Notes under the pieces: model-generated | Databases searched by the model: none | The model's input: the letters and a program-made list of their open reading frames with translations, nothing else | What the model was told of the DNA's origin: nothing | Assembly (NCBI GenBank): GCA_020861205.1 | Contig: JAJBSY010000153.1 | Location: forward strand, 1-5,923 | DNA from: Deltaproteobacteria bacterium | Lineage (GTDB): Bacteria > Desulfobacterota > Desulfovibrionia > Desulfovibrionales > Desulfovibrionaceae | DNA length: 5,923 bases | Direction of reading: 5' to 3' | Part shown: positions 4,191 through 5,923 of the stretch, piece by piece | Numbering within the stretch: the stretch's first letter is position 1 | Layout: every line of letters begins with the position of its first letter | Translations under genes and position numbers: made by a program

Positions 4191-5923
4191 TCATTCCATC
4201 CCGCCCAGGAAACCGCCGCTCTGGTGCGCCCAGAGTTTCGCGTAAATGCCGTTCGCCGCGAGCAGGCTCGCGTGGTCGCCCTGCTCCGCTATCCGGCCGT
4301 GCTCCATGACCACCAGCCTGTCCATGGCCGCGATGGTGGAAAGACGGTGCGCGATGGCGATGACGGTCTTTCCCTCCATCAGGCGGTAAAGGTTCTCCTG
4401 GATGGCGATCTCCACTTCCGAATCCAGCGCGCTGGTCGCCTCGTCCAGGATGAGGATGGGGGCGTTTTTCAACATGACGCGCGCTATGGCGATCCGCGGG
4501 CGCTGCCCTCCGGAAAGCTTGACCCCCCGTTCCCCCACGTGGGCGTCGAGGCCCTTGCGCCCCTTGCCGTCCGCGAGGCCGGCGATGAACCGGCCCGCTT
4601 CGGCCCGCTCGACGGCGGCGACAACGTCCTCCTCTGGCGCACCGGGCCGCCCGTAGGTGATGTTGTCCCGCACGGACCGGTGGAGAAGCGAGGTATCCTG
4701 CATGACCATGCCGATCTGGGCGCGCAGGCTTTCCTGCGTCACCCCGGATATATCCTGGCCGTCAATGAGTATGCGCCCCTCCTGGATGTCGTGGAACCGC
4801 AGCAGGAGGCCGATGAGCGTGGACTTGCCAGCCCCGGAGCGACCGACCAGGCCGATCTTTTCACCGGGCCGGATGGTCAGGTTGAAATCGTCGATCACGG
4901 GATTTTTGCAGTCGTCGCCGCCATCGTAGCTGAAACAGATGTTCTCGAACCGGACTTCTCCCCGGGTGACGCGCAGCGGGACCGCGCCGGGCTTGTCCGT
5001 CACCGTGCGTATGGTCGAAAGCGTCTTCATGCCGTCATGGATGGTGCCCACATGCTCGAAAAGCTGGGTGCTTTCCCACATGATCCAGTGCGACATACCG
5101 TTGAGACGGAGCGCCATGGCGCCCACGGCCGCCAGCGCGCCGGCTCCCGCCACTCCCTGCATCCAGAGCCGGATCGCCACGCCGCCCATGCCGATGATGA
5201 GCGACATGCTCAACAGGTGGTTGAGTATCTCGAACAGGCTTATCTTGCGTAAAAGGCCGTATATGGCCGCCAAAAACTCGCTCATGGCGTTCCTGGCGTA
5301 GGCCGCTTCCCGTCCGGCATGGGAAAAGAGCTTGACCGTGGCGATGTTGGCGTACGCGTCGGTAACCCGCCCCACCATCAGGGACCGGGCGTCCGCCTGC
5401 GCCTGGGAAGCCCTGGCGAGCCGCGGCACGATCCAGCGCAATACCGCGAGATAGGCGGCGAGCCACAACCCGAAGGGAACAAGCAGCCAGGCGTCGAAAT
5501 ACCCCACGGACAGGGCCATGGTTATAAAATAGATGACCGCGAACACCATGATGTCCACCACGATCATATATACGTCTCGCAGGGCCTGGGCCGTCTGCAT
5601 GACCTTGGTCACGATCCTGCCGGAAAATTCGTCCTGGAAAAAACTCATGCTCTGCCCCAGCATGAGCCGGTGAAACTGCCAGCGCAACCGCATGGGGAAG
5701 TTGCCCGCGAACGCCTGAAATTTTATCAGCGTTTGCAGGGCCACCGGGATCACACTGGCAATGATGACGACGGCCAGCAGGATCAGCATCCGGCCCTCCT
5801 CGGCCCGGAGCTTTCCCGGATCGATGGCCGATATCCAGTCGACGACCTTGCCAAGCGCCACGAACAGCAGGGCTTCGAATACGCCCACCAGCGCGGAAAG
5901 AAGTCCCATGGCGAGGATATACC
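4191..5923 (-). CDS. Exporter-type ABC transporter, fused membrane and ATPase domains (N-terminus cut)
   Basis: This is a half-transporter of the multidrug/lipid exporter class, acting as a homo- or heterodimer in the inner membrane. The frame stays open to the window edge (YILA precedes the first Met at 5909), and the first hydrophobic segment seems to begin outside, so that ATG is probably internal. Numbering from that Met gives 572 residues. Membrane segments lie near 1-20, 41-61, 114-133, 138-160, 226-247 and 252-268. The ATPase has A-loop Y328, Walker A GRSGAGKST (356-364), Q-loop Q404, signature LSGGQ (465-469), Walker B ILILDE (485-490, catalytic E490), SALD (493-496) and H-loop H521. 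The residue two after the signature is Pro (P471), where most relatives have Gln. The substrate cannot be read from sequence. Its terminator is shared with flavodoxin. Confidence 0.93.
   Translation of the reverse strand, partial: YILAMGLLSALVGVFEALLFVALGKVVDWISAIDPGKLRAEEGRMLILLAVVIIASVIPVALQTLIKFQAFAGNFPMRLRWQFHRLMLGQSMSFFQDEFSGRIVTKVMQTAQALRDVYMIVVDIMVFAVIYFITMALSVGYFDAWLLVPFGLWLAAYLAVLRWIVPRLARASQAQADARSLMVGRVTDAYANIATVKLFSHAGREAAYARNAMSEFLAAIYGLLRKISLFEILNHLLSMSLIIGMGGVAIRLWMQGVAGAGALAAVGAMALRLNGMSHWIMWESTQLFEHVGTIHDGMKTLSTIRTVTDKPGAVPLRVTRGEVRFENICFSYDGGDDCKNPVIDDFNLTIRPGEKIGLVGRSGAGKSTLIGLLLRFHDIQEGRILIDGQDISGVTQESLRAQIGMVMQDTSLLHRSVRDNITYGRPGAPEEDVVAAVERAEAGRFIAGLADGKGRKGLDAHVGERGVKLSGGQRPRIAIARVMLKNAPILILDEATSALDSEVEIAIQENLYRLMEGKTVIAIAHRLSTIAAMDRLVVMEHGRIAEQGDHASLLAANGIYAKLWAHQSGGFLGGME

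Noticed and set aside
4182..5252. Plus-strand open frame (356 codons) opposite the ABC transporter
   Set aside because: It lies antisense to the conserved ATPase domain, has no domain, and is His/Asp/Arg-rich as expected of a shadow frame.
1..5923. Search for a multi-gene defence, mobile or biosynthetic system
   Set aside because: The genes are unrelated housekeeping or transport functions with separate terminators; no repeats, recombinases, nucleases or toxin-antitoxin pairs are visible.

Overview
The window looks like chromosomal DNA from a sulfate-reducing member of the Desulfovibrionaceae or a close relative. The base composition is GC-rich and codons favour G or C in the third position. 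The short-chain flavodoxin is strongly similar, residue for residue, to the classical Desulfovibrio flavodoxin as I remember it. The gene mix (periplasmic sugar-binding protein, DNA polymerase IV, zinc-ribbon/YIP1 membrane protein, flavodoxin, ABC exporter) fits such a genome. I see no insertion sequence, integrase, CRISPR array, tRNA or rRNA.

Layout, left to right: (1) 1-678 is the C-terminal two thirds of a galactose/glucose-binding (MglB-type) periplasmic protein, cut by the left edge. A probable terminator follows. (2) 842-2128 is a complete dinB (DNA polymerase IV). (3) 2270-3193 encodes a two-part protein: an N-terminal four-cysteine zinc ribbon, a hydrophilic linker and a C-terminal YIP1-type membrane domain. 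(4) 3194-3672 is a 479-base non-coding stretch. It contains a terminator-like hairpin, then an AT-rich segment with a very good Fur box (16 of 19 to the E. coli consensus), then a leader with a strong ribosome binding site. (5) 3673-4119 is the flavodoxin gene. (6) 4120-4190 holds a bidirectional terminator shared by convergent genes. (7) 4191-5923, minus strand, is an exporter-type ABC transporter half-molecule (membrane domain fused to ATPase), cut by the right edge at its N-terminus.

The genes are not one pathway; they read as neighbouring independent units. The clearest functional logic is the Fur box upstream of flavodoxin. Flavodoxin replaces ferredoxin as electron carrier when iron is scarce, so iron-responsive derepression is the expected control. 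No new multi-gene system is evident. The points most worth a second look are the Fur-box region (including a possible leftward transcript ending at the 3380-3406 hairpin), altered sugar-contact residues in the MglB-like protein, a proline just after the ABC signature motif, and a terminator-like hairpin directly before the YIP1 gene.
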